Source: Vibrio palustris
GTDB lineage: Bacteria; Pseudomonadota; Gammaproteobacteria; Enterobacterales; Vibrionaceae
NCBI RefSeq assembly: GCF_024346995.1
Contig: NZ_AP024887.1
Location: forward strand, 1,674,001 to 1,738,000
DNA: 64,000 nucleotides
Direction of reading: 5' to 3'
Of this stretch, positions 17,405 to 28,114 are shown piece after piece; position 1 is the stretch's first letter; the number at the start of each line of letters is the position of its first letter. The translations under genes were made by a program, and so were the position numbers. Under the pieces are notes generated by a model. It was not told the DNA's origin. It saw only the letters and a program-made list of their open reading frames with translations, and searched no databases.

Positions 17405-17432
17405 AAAAAACCGCCTTCAAAAGCGGTTTTTT
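17405..17432. terminator. Bidirectional terminator between ykgJ-like gene and recR
   Basis: AAAACCGC and GCGGTTTT pair around a 7-8 nt loop, with an A run on the left and a T run on the right. It suits both converging genes. Confidence 0.85.
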
Positions 17433-17433
17433 A

Positions 17434-18036
17434 TTACGATAATTTGAGTCTACCCAGTAATGAGTGTGAAAGCGTCGTACCATCGACTAATTCCAACTCA
17501 CCTCCCATCGGGACACCATGAGCAATACGACTAGCAGACACTTCATGCTCTCGGCACAGCTCGTTAATATAATGAGCGGTAGCTTCGCCTTCAACCGTTG
17601 GATTAGTTGCTAAGATCACTTCTTGCACATCACCACGTTGTAAGCGGTAATCAAGAATATCTAGGCCAATATCACTAGGGCCAATACCATCGAGCGGTGA
17701 AAGATGGCCCATCAGTACAAAGTAGCGGCCAGAAAATTGCCCTGTCGCTTCTAATGCTGCGATATCTGCAGGGCTTTCTACCACACAAATCTGCCCACTT
17801 TCTGCACGTTTATGGTTGTTACAGATATGACAAATGTCATCTTCGGTAAAAGTTCGGCATTCGCTGCAATGGCCTATCTCAACCATGGCTTTGTTAAGCG
17901 CATCGGCTAACTGTAAGCCACCTTTTCTATCGCGCTGTAACAAATGAAAGGCCATACGTTGAGCTGACTTAGGACCGACTCCCGGCAGACAACGTAAGGC
18001 CTCCATCAAATGCTCCAGCATAGGACTGGTTCGCAT
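17434..18036 (-). CDS. recR: Recombination mediator RecR
   Basis: Works with RecF and RecO to load RecA on gapped DNA. The helix-hairpin-helix [17 protein letters not shown] is at about residues 17-33. The zinc finger has C57, C60, C69 and C72 (CSEC, CHIC). A Toprim domain follows ([14 protein letters not shown], with [12 protein letters not shown]). The 200 residues match the family. It follows ybaB by 19 bp in the conserved dnaX-ybaB-recR order. Confidence 0.97.
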   Translation of the reverse strand: MRTSPMLEHLMEALRCLPGVGPKSAQRMAFHLLQRDRKGGLQLADALNKAMVEIGHCSECRTFTEDDICHICNNHKRAESGQICVVESPADIAALEATGQFSGRYFVLMGHLSPLDGIGPSDIGLDILDYRLQRGDVQEVILATNPTVEGEATAHYINELCREHEVSASRIAHGVPMGGELELVDGTTLSHSLLGRLKLS

Positions 18037-18055
18037 TATTTACCTTCTTATTCGA

Positions 18056-18388
18056 TTAAAATGGCATTTTCATACCTGGTGGTAATTGCATACCGCCAGT
18101 CACAGAATCCATTTTCTCTTTTTGCGTTTCCTCAATTCGACGCGCAGCATCGTTAAATGCAGCGGCAATCAAATCTTCTAGCATTTCTTTATCGTCTTCC
18201 ATCAAGCTTTGATCGATATCGACACGGCGGACATTATGGCTACCGGTAATGGTCACTTTAACTAGACCAGCACCGGACTCACCCGTCACTTCCATATTCG
18301 CTACTTCTTCTTGCATTTGTTGCATGCGATCTTGCATTTGTTGGGCTTGCTTCATGAGGTTGCCCATACCGCCTTTTCCACCAAACAT
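18056..18388 (-). CDS. ybaB: YbaB/EbfC nucleoid-associated protein
   Basis: A small DNA-binding dimer that associates with the nucleoid. It has a Gly/Met/Gln-rich N-terminus ([19 protein letters not shown]) and the family core [24 protein letters not shown], ending in [12 protein letters not shown]. The ATG at 18388 begins with the usual MFGGKGG; an ATG two codons upstream is possible. It lies between dnaX and recR, as in E. coli. Confidence 0.95.
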   Translation of the reverse strand: MFGGKGGMGNLMKQAQQMQDRMQQMQEEVANMEVTGESGAGLVKVTITGSHNVRRVDIDQSLMEDDKEMLEDLIAAAFNDAARRIEETQKEKMDSVTGGMQLPPGMKMPF

Positions 18389-18465
18389 TGTCATTCTCTC
18401 TGGTTAGTCTTGATTAGTTCAACATTAAATGGGGATGATTTTATTACTATTCAACCCCATATCGT

Positions 18466-20571
18466 TCAAATAGGCCTTACGCTATCTTCATCAAGTGTCG
18501 CATTAAAGCGGCGCTGGATAAATTGTACATTAGGATCAGAAGATAAGCTTTGCATGGCTTGTGAAAGTTTATTTTGATACAAACTCTCACGTAATTCTAA
18601 TGGAGTTTCACCGTGTTCGCCGACCAAAACTGTAAGCTGGCATGTCTGCCCTAACGCAATGTTTAATGCAGTTAATAGTTCATCACGGGCTTTTTCAGTA
18701 TTCAAATGAGCATGACTAGGCCGCAACGTTAATTCAATATGTTCCGCTTGCTGATGAAAAACAGAATTCAAAGCCAGTTGCTCAACTAACTTAGGCACAG
18801 TCAAACGTTGAATTAAGGCTGCCCACTCATTAAGGGCGGCGGCTTCTTGTGTAAGCTTATAACTCATTTCCCGCGTTTTTTCATGCTCTAGCGCTTTTTT
18901 CAGCTTCGTTGGAGTAACATCAGACTTAACAGTCGGTACAACGGGTTGACTTGGTTTCCATTGATAATCACGTTCATTCTCAACAGCTGTAGACGAATTA
19001 TCAGGTGTCTCATTAGGCGACATCCATTGAGTATCGGCGGTTGGTTGGGCGCGTTGTGATACGCGATCCAATACCGACTCTTTAGATTTAGATGCCGCTA
19101 CCGTCTTTTTTACGCGACCACCATCTTGCGTAGATGCCGTACCTTGACGTTTGGAGCGTAACTGATGACGCAGCCCACCTAGGCTCGATGCAGGTGCGGA
19201 TGCAGCAGGCTCAGGCGCTTGTGGTGATACTTCCGATTGTGTTTGTGATGTTGTCGCTTGCTCGGTAGACGCCGGTTGTGTTATCGGTCTAGCATTCTGG
19301 ACGTTACTCGTTGGCGCAGAGTGAGCGCTTCCCATCGAAGCTTGTGCTGACACGGCTTGTGTTGGCATAGTGTGAGATGGTGATGTAACCGATTCTGCCT
19401 CAGGGCTTGCCACTGGCGATACAGGTGAACCTGCTGGTTCTGGCGCCGGCGAGACTGGCGCAACAACGGATTCTATGGCGGTCTGCTTAGCGGGACGAAA
19501 CGCCAACATGCGCAATAAAATCATTTCCATACCGACGCGTGCTGTCGGTGCTAATGCCAAGTCATCACGCCCTTTTAAAGCGATCTGGTAGTACAGCTGT
19601 ACATCCTGTGGGGTCAGGACATTCGCAAGCTGCATCACCTTCTCAGCATCAGGGGACTGTTCATCTAACGTTGCTGGTAGCGCTTGATACATAGCAACGC
19701 GATGCAATTGAGTTGCCAGTTGTTGTAGCAAACCATCCCACTCGACACCATTTTCAGCGAGTGCTTGCAACCCGCTCATGATGCCTTGCGGCGTTTTACT
19801 TGCCACAGACTGCAAAAGATGCAATGCCTGGTCGGTATCCAATGTTCCCAACATATGAGACACCAAACTACCTTCTACACTGCCATTACCTAGAGCAATT
19901 GCCTGATCGGTTAAACTCAATGCATCACGCATACTGCCGTCAGCGGCATGCGCAATTAGAGATAATGCTTTATCGTCACTGAGGATATTTTCTTGCTGTA
20001 AGACACTCCCCAATTGCGCTTGAATCTGCTCAACCCCAATCGGCTTGAGGTTAAATTGCAAGCAGCGCGACAATACTGTCACTGGGAGTTTTTGTGGATC
20101 GGTTGTCGCGAGTAAAAACTTCACATATTCAGGAGGCTCTTCCAAGGTTTTTAAGAGCGCATTAAAGCTGTGCCTAGACAGCATATGCACTTCATCTATC
20201 AAATAAACCTTGAAACGTCCTCTTGCTGGCTTGTATTGCACGTTATCGAGCAACTCACGCGTATCTTCGACTTTGGTGCGAGACGCGGCATCGATTTCCA
20301 ACAAATCGACGAATCGCCCTTCATCAATCTCACGACAAGCATCACACTGGCCACAAGGTGTGGCTGTAATACCATGTTCGCAATTCAACCCTTTTGCTAA
20401 CAAACGAGCAATGGTTGTTTTCCCGACTCCACGTGTACCACTAAATAAATAGGCGTGATGGAGTCGGTTCTGTGTCAAAGCGTTCTCTAACGCAGTTAAT
20501 ACGTGAGCTTGGCCCACAACCTCATTAAACTGCGTTGGTCGCCATTTACGCGCGAGAGCAAGATAACTCAT
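18466..20571 (-). CDS. dnaX: DNA polymerase III subunits tau and gamma
   Basis: The clamp-loader ATPase. Walker A GTRGVGKT is at residues 45-52. Zinc ligands are C64, C73, C76 and C79. Walker B is LIDEVHML, and sensor 1 is in FLLATTDPQKLP. After the clamp-loader core (to about residue 370) a Ala/Pro/Ser/Gln-rich linker extends to about 560. The C-terminal tau domain (from about 570) binds DnaB and the polymerase alpha subunit. Full length is 701 residues. An A AAA AAG slippery heptamer at codons 487-489 predicts a shorter gamma product; see the separate entry. It is followed by ybaB and recR and preceded by apt. Confidence 0.97.
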   Translation of the reverse strand: MSYLALARKWRPTQFNEVVGQAHVLTALENALTQNRLHHAYLFSGTRGVGKTTIARLLAKGLNCEHGITATPCGQCDACREIDEGRFVDLLEIDAASRTKVEDTRELLDNVQYKPARGRFKVYLIDEVHMLSRHSFNALLKTLEEPPEYVKFLLATTDPQKLPVTVLSRCLQFNLKPIGVEQIQAQLGSVLQQENILSDDKALSLIAHAADGSMRDALSLTDQAIALGNGSVEGSLVSHMLGTLDTDQALHLLQSVASKTPQGIMSGLQALAENGVEWDGLLQQLATQLHRVAMYQALPATLDEQSPDAEKVMQLANVLTPQDVQLYYQIALKGRDDLALAPTARVGMEMILLRMLAFRPAKQTAIESVVAPVSPAPEPAGSPVSPVASPEAESVTSPSHTMPTQAVSAQASMGSAHSAPTSNVQNARPITQPASTEQATTSQTQSEVSPQAPEPAASAPASSLGGLRHQLRSKRQGTASTQDGGRVKKTVAASKSKESVLDRVSQRAQPTADTQWMSPNETPDNSSTAVENERDYQWKPSQPVVPTVKSDVTPTKLKKALEHEKTREMSYKLTQEAAALNEWAALIQRLTVPKLVEQLALNSVFHQQAEHIELTLRPSHAHLNTEKARDELLTALNIALGQTCQLTVLVGEHGETPLELRESLYQNKLSQAMQSLSSDPNVQFIQRRFNATLDEDSVRPI
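19088..19111 (-). promoter_or_regulatory. dnaX: Predicted -1 frameshift site in dnaX
   Basis: A AAA AAG (minus strand, 19111 down to 19105) is in the correct phase for tandem -1 slippage on codons 488 and 489. In the -1 frame the next codons read Asp-Gly-Ser-Gly-Ile and then TAA at 19090-19088. Gamma would therefore be about 494 residues. The heptamer matches the E. coli dnaX site. A GGTGG segment 10-15 nt upstream may serve as the stimulatory Shine-Dalgarno-like element. I did not find a strong downstream hairpin by eye. Confidence 0.8.
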
Positions 20572-20592
20572 GAATACTTCCGTTTTTGGTGT

Positions 20593-21138
20593 TTAGTGAC
20601 CGTCAAATTCACACAGACTGTAAACGTTCAGCCCTAAACTTTCCAGACGTTTATCACCACCAATTTCAGGCAAATTAATAACGAATGCAGCATGCTCAAC
20701 AATACCGCCAAGATCGCGGATGAGTTTTGTTGTCGCTTCAATCGTACCGCCTGTTGCAAGCAAATCGTCAACCACAAGCACTTTGTCACCCGGTTGAATT
20801 GCATCAACATGAATTTCTAAGGTATCCGTACCGTACTCTAGTTCGTAAGACTGTGCCCTTGTCTCACGAGGTAGTTTGCCCGGCTTACGTACAGGCACAA
20901 AACCCACACCTAATTCCAACGCTAGCGGTGCCCCAAATAGGAAACCACGAGCTTCTGTGCCGACTACCTTAGTAAAACCCATCGACTCATATTTCTCAAC
21001 AAACAGTTGAATAGTCGCCTGATAGGCTTTGGCATCTTCTAACAAGCTCATTACATCACGAAATAAAATCCCTGGCTTAGGGTAATCTGCGACGCTTTTG
21101 ATACTTGATTTGATCAGTGAAAGAGTTTCGGTTGTCAT
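20593..21138 (-). CDS. apt: Adenine phosphoribosyltransferase
   Basis: Salvages adenine to AMP using PRPP. The PRPP-binding motif [13 protein letters not shown] is at residues 120-132. The family segment [26 protein letters not shown] lies at about 60-85. Its 181 residues match E. coli Apt. It is located 21 bp upstream of dnaX, as in other gammaproteobacteria. Confidence 0.96.
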   Translation of the reverse strand: MTTETLSLIKSSIKSVADYPKPGILFRDVMSLLEDAKAYQATIQLFVEKYESMGFTKVVGTEARGFLFGAPLALELGVGFVPVRKPGKLPRETRAQSYELEYGTDTLEIHVDAIQPGDKVLVVDDLLATGGTIEATTKLIRDLGGIVEHAAFVINLPEIGGDKRLESLGLNVYSLCEFDGH

Positions 21139-21245
21139 AATTTAATTAACTTCGTTTGACACAATGCTCTCAGGTTACAAAAGCAATGTTAATTACGGTT
21201 AGTGGCCATTCATCTTAACGATTTACAGGCGCCAAAAATACAAAC

Positions 21246-21264
21246 GCCCACTCGAAGAGTGGGC
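21246..21264 (-). terminator. Hairpin downstream of the small ORF before apt
   Basis: GCCCACTC and GAGTGGGC form a perfect 8-bp stem around a 3-nt loop. On the minus strand a T-rich stretch (TTTGTATTTTT) follows. It would end a leftward transcript arising right of 21280. Confidence 0.6.
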
Positions 21265-21280
21265 ACACTTCCCGTTAATG

Positions 21281-21412
21281 CTAGTGATTTTCGCTACGCA
21301 TAGCAACAATCTCGTGAGGGAGGCGCTGAATAAACCATCTGAAAATCATCTTTTCACGTAAAAAAACGCCGAAAAAAACACCGAAAAATAGGTAATATAA
21401 ACTATAAAACAT
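21281..21412 (-). CDS. Possible small membrane protein
   Basis: An open frame that could encode about 43 residues from the ATG at 21412 (MFYSLYYLFFGVFFGVFLRE...) or 70 from 21493. It begins with one hydrophobic helix and has a basic then mixed tail ending VAMRSENH. A terminator-like hairpin lies 17 nt after the stop, which favours a real transcript. I do not recognise a family and see no strong ribosome site. It may be a shadow frame. Confidence 0.35.
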   Translation of the reverse strand: MFYSLYYLFFGVFFGVFLREKMIFRWFIQRLPHEIVAMRSENH

Positions 21413-21570
21413 AAACTTAGAATAAAAATAAACACATGTATTCGTTTGGTTACTTTTAACGCACTTTCTATCGAAAAAGCATAAGCTCAACATTGTTTAA
21501 CATTCGATATTAACGATGGCGCTAGTTAAACGATACACCTTAACCACGCCGTCACTGCGTAACCCTTATC

Positions 21571-22749
21571 TTAAATTTTTTCTTTCATATAAATATCAAA
21601 CACAAAGTTACTGCTACCCACTTCACTAAGGGTAAGTTTACATGCCGTTTTTAACTGCAATTCAGTCACCATAAAGTTCTTCAAACAGTTACTACCAAGC
21701 TGTACATCCCCAGACACACTCACCTGCTTGATAGTATTAGACCATCGACACGATAAACCAGCAGGAAGGATGGATAGAGTACCATCATTAAAATTCACTA
21801 AACCAAACATGGCAGAGACTGGCGCAGTATGTTCTGTGCATTTAATTCCCCTCTCCACAATATCTGCAAAGTCTTTAAGATCGACACTCAAATTACGTGT
21901 ATTTCTGAGGTAATCATAAAACAACGCGCGAACCAGTAAAGTGGTACCAACACCGTCATCCGGATCGCTACTAGAATCCACGATATAAAACATCATTTGC
22001 CCATTGATCAACCAGGAATAGTCAAACACCAACGGCATATTTTCTGTCGATTGTAATAGTCGGTAACTGCATTGCCATGCACCTTGTGCTGACTCGTTGT
22101 CAGGTAATAAAGCCTGTAACAACTCTCTGGCCGCATTAGGATGCTTATGCAAGTACTCTAGATGCCAATACAAATCACGCTCTTCTGCTAACGTTGTTTC
22201 ATCGTCAACACGGTACCATTGACTAGAAAAATCTCGTTGATCAGCTTGAGTGTCCCTATTATCCGCTAAGGTATTTTCAATCGCACCACGTAAATGCTCA
22301 TGATCACGAATCGGTTTTGGCAGAAAATCTTTGATCCCAAATCGCAGCGCTTTCGCTACTTGCGACATATCGTCGGTCGCAGAAATGATGATAAGCGGTA
22401 GAGATGGGTACTCTAAACTCACTTCTTCAACAAACTCCATTCCATTTAATACTGGCATCGACAAATCACACAGTATTAAGTCTGGGCAACGCTCAGAAAG
22501 CAGGCGTAGCCCTTCCAAGCCATTCTCGGCTTCAACGACTTCATAGCCATAGGAAACTAAAAAAGCTCGAGTCAAATGACGAAAAATTGGATCGTCATCC
22601 ACCAGCATGATAATTTGGCCCTGAACGGTTTCTGGAGCTAGTTGTGTGGCAGTGTCGGCTTGTAGTCGAACATCAGCTTTGTACATATCTGTAACCTCAC
22701 TATGTTCTTTCTCTAAAGAGATATTTTTATTTTTATAGGGTACTTTCAT
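21571..22749 (-). CDS. rssB: RssB-like response regulator with PP2C-like output
   Basis: Resembles E. coli RssB, the adaptor that delivers RpoS to ClpXP. The N-terminal receiver has DDD near its start and the phospho-acceptor in LILCDLSMPVLNG (D95 from the first ATG). Its ISATDDMSQVAKALRFGIKDFLPKP segment matches RssB closely. The C-terminal half has the degenerate PP2C-type fold of this family (TTLLVRALFYDYL; LSILPAGL). The ATG at 22749 has AGGTGA only 3 nt upstream; the ATG at 22686 (MYKADVRL) has GAGG at better spacing and is an alternative start. It is transcribed away from the LysR gene. Confidence 0.75.
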   Translation of the reverse strand: MKVPYKNKNISLEKEHSEVTDMYKADVRLQADTATQLAPETVQGQIIMLVDDDPIFRHLTRAFLVSYGYEVVEAENGLEGLRLLSERCPDLILCDLSMPVLNGMEFVEEVSLEYPSLPLIIISATDDMSQVAKALRFGIKDFLPKPIRDHEHLRGAIENTLADNRDTQADQRDFSSQWYRVDDETTLAEERDLYWHLEYLHKHPNAARELLQALLPDNESAQGAWQCSYRLLQSTENMPLVFDYSWLINGQMMFYIVDSSSDPDDGVGTTLLVRALFYDYLRNTRNLSVDLKDFADIVERGIKCTEHTAPVSAMFGLVNFNDGTLSILPAGLSCRWSNTIKQVSVSGDVQLGSNCLKNFMVTELQLKTACKLTLSEVGSSNFVFDIYMKEKI

Positions 22750-22927
22750 ACTTCACCTATTAAGGTAGCTTTGAAATACGATTTATACAAATATTCCAGT
22801 TTTCCGTAAAGATGCATACTATATGTATGAAATATGACATATCATACATCGTATTGACATGCCTCAAGCAATAAATTTTGAGGTAGAGATAAATTAATCC
22901 ACCCCAGTAAATAATGTGTCAGGAACT

Positions 22928-23803
22928 ATGAAATTAGATGACCTCAACCTCTTTCGACTGGTGGTCGAAAATGGCAGCTACACGGCGACATCCCGTAAGA
23001 CTATGATTCCAGTAGCCACCATTACCCGACGCATTCAGGCACTTGAAGATTCCTTAAATCTTAGATTGCTGAATCGTCATGCGAGAAAACTGTCGTTAAC
23101 CGAAGCTGGGGAACGATTCTTTAACGAATGCTCTCCTTTACTCAATCGATTAGCCAGTATGACCGAAGAAATTACGGATGAATGTCGTGGCGCATCGGGT
23201 AAAATAAAAATTTCCGCCCCTTCAAACTTAACTAAACGCTTAATGATGCCGATGTTTATCGCGTTTATGCGACAATATCCCGACATCAACATTGAACTAA
23301 CAACCAGTAATCATGCCGATCAACTTGATCCGACGGAATGGGATGTGATTTTTCGGGTTGGTCCACAACGTGATTCAAGCCTTATTGCCCGTAAACTTAG
23401 CGAAGTGAAAGACGTACTTGTCGCAAGTCCTGATTATCTCGCATTAAATCCTATTCCCTCTCACGCCGATGACTTACATCAACATTATCTACTCAAAGGT
23501 TACCCTTTAATTAAGTGGCATTTAACTAATAGCAAAGGGGACAATGTTGTCAATATGGACAAAGGGCGCTTTCAAGCTAATACGATTGATGTTGTCAGGC
23601 ATGCATGCACACAAGGGCTAGGTATTGCACTCATGCCAGATATGATGTCAGAAGAGTATATTGAAGCTGGAACGTTGAAACGCGTACTCGATGATTGGTC
23701 TGCTAACCCCCGTGATATTTACATGCTGTATAACCACAAAGATCACTTGCCCGAAAAAGTTCGTCTCTTCATCGACTTCGTTATTGGATACGATTTAACC
23801 TAA
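22928..23803 (+). CDS. LysR-family transcriptional regulator
   Basis: A typical LTTR of 291 residues. The N-terminal helix-turn-helix is LDDLNLFRLVVENGSYTATSRKTMIPVATITRRIQALEDSL with the linker helix to about residue 60 (LNRHARKLSLTEAGERFF). The effector-binding domain has the usual two halves (IELTTSNHADQLDPTEWDVIFRVG; TQGLGIALMPDMMSEEYI). The start at 22928 is an ATG with AGGA close upstream; the frame could extend to a GTG at 22916. It converges with the nitroreductase. The target and inducer are unknown. Confidence 0.92.
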   Translation: MKLDDLNLFRLVVENGSYTATSRKTMIPVATITRRIQALEDSLNLRLLNRHARKLSLTEAGERFFNECSPLLNRLASMTEEITDECRGASGKIKISAPSNLTKRLMMPMFIAFMRQYPDINIELTTSNHADQLDPTEWDVIFRVGPQRDSSLIARKLSEVKDVLVASPDYLALNPIPSHADDLHQHYLLKGYPLIKWHLTNSKGDNVVNMDKGRFQANTIDVVRHACTQGLGIALMPDMMSEEYIEAGTLKRVLDDWSANPRDIYMLYNHKDHLPEKVRLFIDFVIGYDLT

Positions 23804-23815
23804 AAACATGGATAA

Positions 23816-23836
23816 AAAGGGTCATCAAGACCCTTT
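23816..23836. terminator. Terminator between LysR and nitroreductase genes
   Basis: AAAGGGTC and GACCCTTT pair around ATCAA. An A run on the left suits the leftward nitroreductase transcript and the hairpin can also end the LysR transcript. Confidence 0.75.
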
Positions 23837-23863
23837 CCATTTAACATAATAAATTACATATCT

Positions 23864-24412
23864 TTACAAATAGCTAACAAAGTCTTGGCTATTACGTTGT
23901 GGCACATCCAGCGGTTTCATTGCAGGTGATCCTAAATATAAGAACCCAACAATCTGATCGTTTTGCTCAAGATGAAAAGCATTTTTTACGTTCTCATTAA
24001 ATATCCAACTACCACTGCGCCACATGCCTTGAAAACCTTGTGCTAATGCTGCCATCTGCATTGCTTGCACCGCGCATCCTGCCGATAAATGCTGCTCTAA
24101 AGCCGGAACCTTCTCGTGTGGTTTAACGGTCGCAATAACAGTAATCACCATTGGTGCACGCTTAGGTGCATTTTTGGCTTTATTAACTATAACTTCATCA
24201 CTACCGGATTTGATTTCTGCTTCGGCAAAAATAGCGGATAAAGTATCTAAGCCTTCACCTTGCGCAATAACAAAGCGCCATGGCGTCAATAACCCATGAT
24301 CTGGGGCTCGCAATCCTGCTTGGATAATATTTTCTAGTACTTCCCCATGAGGAGCAGGCTCCTTCAACTTCGCCATAGAACGTCGGTTTAGCAGCATTTC
24401 TAGTGCGTCCAT
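23864..24412 (-). CDS. YdjA-family nitroreductase
   Basis: An FMN-dependent nitroreductase-like protein of 182 residues, closest in wording to E. coli YdjA. LNRRSMAKLKEPAP starts the fold, APDHGLLTPWRF lies near residue 35, and GCAVQAMQMAALAQGFQGMWRSGSW near residues 108-132. The C-terminus is QIVGFLYLGSP. AAGGAG lies before the start. Substrate is unknown; this family may act on nitroaromatics or quinones. Confidence 0.9.
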   Translation of the reverse strand: MDALEMLLNRRSMAKLKEPAPHGEVLENIIQAGLRAPDHGLLTPWRFVIAQGEGLDTLSAIFAEAEIKSGSDEVIVNKAKNAPKRAPMVITVIATVKPHEKVPALEQHLSAGCAVQAMQMAALAQGFQGMWRSGSWIFNENVKNAFHLEQNDQIVGFLYLGSPAMKPLDVPQRNSQDFVSYL

Positions 24413-24538
24413 AGTGCACTCTCCTTACAGTCATTATAAATACGCCGTCAGCTCATCACACATTGATCAGCTCGCGCTTTGAGAGTATCAATAAACTCAA
24501 GACTAGGTCGATACCCAGGTGATACTAATCCATTTTAT

Positions 24539-26686
24539 CTAGCCATCATTCTTATTGTTATCTTGTGACACGAACCAGCGCTGTAAACCTTCACTCGGTA
24601 AATAATGCTCGCCATATTTTTGCGCATAACTGTGCATAAGTTCTAACAGCGAGTCCTTGCCAAAATGTTGCATATAATCAAATGGCCCGCCTAAAAATGG
24701 CGGAAACCCTAAGCCAAAAATCGCGCCAATATCACCATCTCGCTCATTGATGATCACCGCCTCATCCCAACACCGAGCCGCTTCATTTAACATCGGTAAT
24801 AGGCAGCGCATCGCAATGGTTTCTGCCGTTAAATAGTTTTCTGGCGTGACATGCAACTGTGCATACAGTTTTTCGTTAACAACAACCTTACCTTTACCTT
24901 GATAATCATAAAACCCAAGCCGAGATTTTTTACCGAGCCACTGTTTATCTATCATAGTTTGCAAGATATTCGGCCCAACAAAACGCTCTCCTAACTCTTT
25001 TATCATCACAGGCATGACCTTATTACAAACATCAATACCCACCGCATCAAGAAGCTTAAATGGCCCCATTGGAAAACCAAATGCGGTCAAAGCCTGATCA
25101 ATATCGGTAATCGGCTCACCATTTTCCAGCATCACTAATGCCTCGCGCAAAAATGGCGCCAAAATACGATTCACATAAAAACCCGCACTATCCTTAACAA
25201 CAATTGGGGTTTTACCTTGTTGCCTCGCAAACATCACGACGCGTTCAATCGTCTGTGAGGAGGTACCCTGATGAGGTACAATTTCCACCAGAGGCATTTT
25301 TTCTACTGGGCTAAAGTAATGTAGGCCAATAATGTTTTCTGGGCGTTCAGCGCCCTCAGCGATTTGGCTAATGGGTATCGACGATGTATTAGAGGCAAAG
25401 ATTACTGATTGGTCGGCCTGAGATTCGACCTCTTTAACCATGTTCTGCTTGATACTCAACTCTTCAAATACCGCTTCTATGATGAGCTGACATTGCTGCA
25501 CTCCTTGCCAATCAACGCTTCCGGATAACCGCTGCATATAGGTATTCTGTTCACGCGGTGTCATTTTCTGCATCACAACTTTGTTTGCTAAGGTGTCGTG
25601 ACAATGACGCAATGCCGCTAATACTCCCGAATGCTGAATGTCCTTAATGCGTACATTGGCTTCGGCTGCTGTCATACTGACATAACCAATTCCTGCCCCC
25701 ATTAAACCGCCCCCCAATACCATTACCTGAGTAATGCTATTAACAGCGTCACTATTTTGTTCACGCTTAAGGGCCGTCGTTTGATGGAATAAACGCCGTA
25801 ATGCCTGGGATTCAGGAGTCATAGCTAAACAGCCAAACTGGTCAGATTCTTGCTCAAGTCCAGTAGAAAACCCTGACTGAATACCGTGATAAAACACCTC
25901 TAAAATCGCTTTCGGCGCTGGATAATGTCCCGCCGTTTTTGTCAGCATTTTAGTTCGTACTTTAGCAATCACTTGTTTGGCTACAAAGTCTGATTTCACC
26001 ATTAGACAATCGATCCAACGACTTTTATTCCATAACTGGCATTGCCAAGAATCAAGCGTGCGTTTTCGAATATGCTTAGTAAGCACGCTATCTTTAACTA
26101 CTTTAAGTAATTGATGCTCTGAAACAACTTCATCAACCAAACCTAACTTATGAGCCTTTTTCACCGAAATCGTTTTACCTGTCATGATGAGGTCTAATGC
26201 AGGTAAGACACCAATTAATCGCGGTAGACGCTGCGTCCCTCCGGCTCCCGGAAGTAAACCTAAACGCACTTCAGGGAACGCAAAATTTGTCACTTTAGCA
26301 TCACTACACACACGATAGTCGCACGCCAGCGCAAGCTCCAGCCCGCCTCCCAGACAAGCGCCATGAATAGCGGCAACCACTGGACACGGTAAATTTGCTA
26401 ACCGTTGAAATACTTGCTGCCCTCGCTTGGCAATATCTTTAACTTGCTCAGCACTTTCGCATGCATCGATCATGGCAACATCAGCGCCAGCAATAAAATG
26501 ATCCGTTTTAAGCGAATAGAGAATGACAGCTTGAGGCGGATTCACTTCCAGTTGCTGCAAAATCTCGGCGACATCATCAAACGCTTCGGCCTTTAGCGTA
26601 TTCACTTTGGCATTAGGCACATCAACGGCGAGCCATACGACTTCCTGTGCATCTCGCGTATAAGAAAATCCACTCGTTTGTGTCAT
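24539..26686 (-). CDS. fadJ: Fatty acid oxidation complex alpha subunit FadJ
   Basis: A bifunctional enoyl-CoA hydratase and 3-hydroxyacyl-CoA dehydrogenase of 715 residues. The crotonase domain fills about residues 1-190 ([56 protein letters not shown]). The NAD-binding dehydrogenase starts at about 305 ([16 protein letters not shown]) and continues to the C-terminal helix domain with [16 protein letters not shown]. The start at 26686 forms an ATGA overlap with the fadI stop; the open frame reaches 26734 inside fadI. The order fadI-fadJ matches E. coli. Confidence 0.94.
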   Translation of the reverse strand: MTQTSGFSYTRDAQEVVWLAVDVPNAKVNTLKAEAFDDVAEILQQLEVNPPQAVILYSLKTDHFIAGADVAMIDACESAEQVKDIAKRGQQVFQRLANLPCPVVAAIHGACLGGGLELALACDYRVCSDAKVTNFAFPEVRLGLLPGAGGTQRLPRLIGVLPALDLIMTGKTISVKKAHKLGLVDEVVSEHQLLKVVKDSVLTKHIRKRTLDSWQCQLWNKSRWIDCLMVKSDFVAKQVIAKVRTKMLTKTAGHYPAPKAILEVFYHGIQSGFSTGLEQESDQFGCLAMTPESQALRRLFHQTTALKREQNSDAVNSITQVMVLGGGLMGAGIGYVSMTAAEANVRIKDIQHSGVLAALRHCHDTLANKVVMQKMTPREQNTYMQRLSGSVDWQGVQQCQLIIEAVFEELSIKQNMVKEVESQADQSVIFASNTSSIPISQIAEGAERPENIIGLHYFSPVEKMPLVEIVPHQGTSSQTIERVVMFARQQGKTPIVVKDSAGFYVNRILAPFLREALVMLENGEPITDIDQALTAFGFPMGPFKLLDAVGIDVCNKVMPVMIKELGERFVGPNILQTMIDKQWLGKKSRLGFYDYQGKGKVVVNEKLYAQLHVTPENYLTAETIAMRCLLPMLNEAARCWDEAVIINERDGDIGAIFGLGFPPFLGGPFDYMQHFGKDSLLELMHSYAQKYGEHYLPSEGLQRWFVSQDNNKNDG

Positions 26687-27978
26687 GCCTCTACCTCCAA
26701 TATCATTGCTGCCCCTAGCCCACCTGCAGCGCAAGCCGTCGTGAGCCCAAGACCACCACCACGGCGCTTTAATTCATGCAAGGTTTGTAAGATCATCCGT
26801 GCTCCAGTGGCAGCAAAAGGATGTCCGTATGCAATCGAGCCTCCTAACACATTGAGCTTTTGTGGATCAATCTCGCCCACAGGCTTATCCCACCCCAATT
26901 GTTCCTTGGCAAATTGGCGACTGGCAAACATGTTTGTATTGGCCAGTACTTGTGCAGCAAACGCTTCATGCATATCGATCAATGTCAGGTCCGTTAACTG
27001 TAATCCACACCGCTTTAACACTTTAGGCGTTGCATACGCGGGCCCTAATAACAACGCATCTTGAGCCGATAACCCCGCAAACGCGTAGTCTTTTAAATAA
27101 CCAAGGATGGGAATGCCTAACGCTTTCGCTTGCTTTTCACTCATCATGAGTAAAGCAGCAGCACCATCAGTCATCGGTGAACTATTCGCCGCCGTTACTG
27201 AGCCATGCTGGCGATCAAAAACGGGATTTAGAGATTGATAGTCAACCAATAAAGCGTCAGCTCTCAACGTATTATCACGTTCAATCCAATCGGTATAAGG
27301 TTTGGGGTACATGGTCATAACTTGAGAAGTAAGATACCCAGATTCCCATGCATGATGAGCTTTTTGATGTGATTGATGAGCAAAGTGATCTTGCTCTAAG
27401 CGAGATATACCGAAAGTCTTTGCCATTTTTTCAGCCGCTTGCCCCATGGTTTCTCCGGTGGAATATTCCGCAACCGCAGGCGGCACTGGCAGGTACTCTT
27501 TAAATCGTAACCCACGCAATTGTTTCGCTTTATCCCATAAGGTTTTTTGTTTATTCATGGCGAGTAAACGCTCGGCTAACGGTCGAGATAATCCAATCGG
27601 TAAAACAGAGCTAGAATCAGCGCCACCGGCGATCCCTGTCGTAATTCGCCCCTGCCAAATGGCATCCGCAATGTTGGCAACCGATTGAAAGCTTGTCGCG
27701 CAAGCACGAGTAACAGAATAAGCATCCGTCGTTACAGGCATCGCACTTCCAAGGACTATCTCACGGGCAATATTAGGAGCCGAGGGCATTTGAATGACTT
27801 GCCCGAAAACCAATTGCTCAATACGACTTGCAGCCACCGGCGAACGTAAAAGCAATTCATTGACGACATGTTGCCCTAATTCCAATGCGGTTAATGCTTT
27901 GAGCGACGTACCTTGCCGCGCAAACGGGGTCCGAAGTCCTGACACAAATGCTACTCGATCTTGTTGCTGAGTCACCAT
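26683..27978 (-). CDS. fadI: Acetyl-CoA acyltransferase FadI
   Basis: The thiolase subunit that cleaves 3-ketoacyl-CoA. The nucleophile is C93 in VTRACATSF. The C-terminal [16 protein letters not shown] segment and the final [13 protein letters not shown]ys complete the thiolase active site. Its 431 residues match FadI. AAGGAGTGTT precedes the start. It is divergent from fadL across a 681-bp gap that contains a terminator on the same strand about 150 nt upstream of fadI. Confidence 0.96.
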   Translation of the reverse strand: MVTQQQDRVAFVSGLRTPFARQGTSLKALTALELGQHVVNELLLRSPVAASRIEQLVFGQVIQMPSAPNIAREIVLGSAMPVTTDAYSVTRACATSFQSVANIADAIWQGRITTGIAGGADSSSVLPIGLSRPLAERLLAMNKQKTLWDKAKQLRGLRFKEYLPVPPAVAEYSTGETMGQAAEKMAKTFGISRLEQDHFAHQSHQKAHHAWESGYLTSQVMTMYPKPYTDWIERDNTLRADALLVDYQSLNPVFDRQHGSVTAANSSPMTDGAAALLMMSEKQAKALGIPILGYLKDYAFAGLSAQDALLLGPAYATPKVLKRCGLQLTDLTLIDMHEAFAAQVLANTNMFASRQFAKEQLGWDKPVGEIDPQKLNVLGGSIAYGHPFAATGARMILQTLHELKRRGGGLGLTTACAAGGLGAAMILEVEA

Positions 27979-28114
27979 AACACTCCTTCCTTATGATAAG
28001 CGCTAAAGGTAAGTGTAATGACAACGAGACGCTTCGCCACTGCTGGGCTATCAAACATGAGCTCTGTGGCATAAAACGACAATGAGAGAGATGACGGCGC
28101 TCTCAAAATAACCG

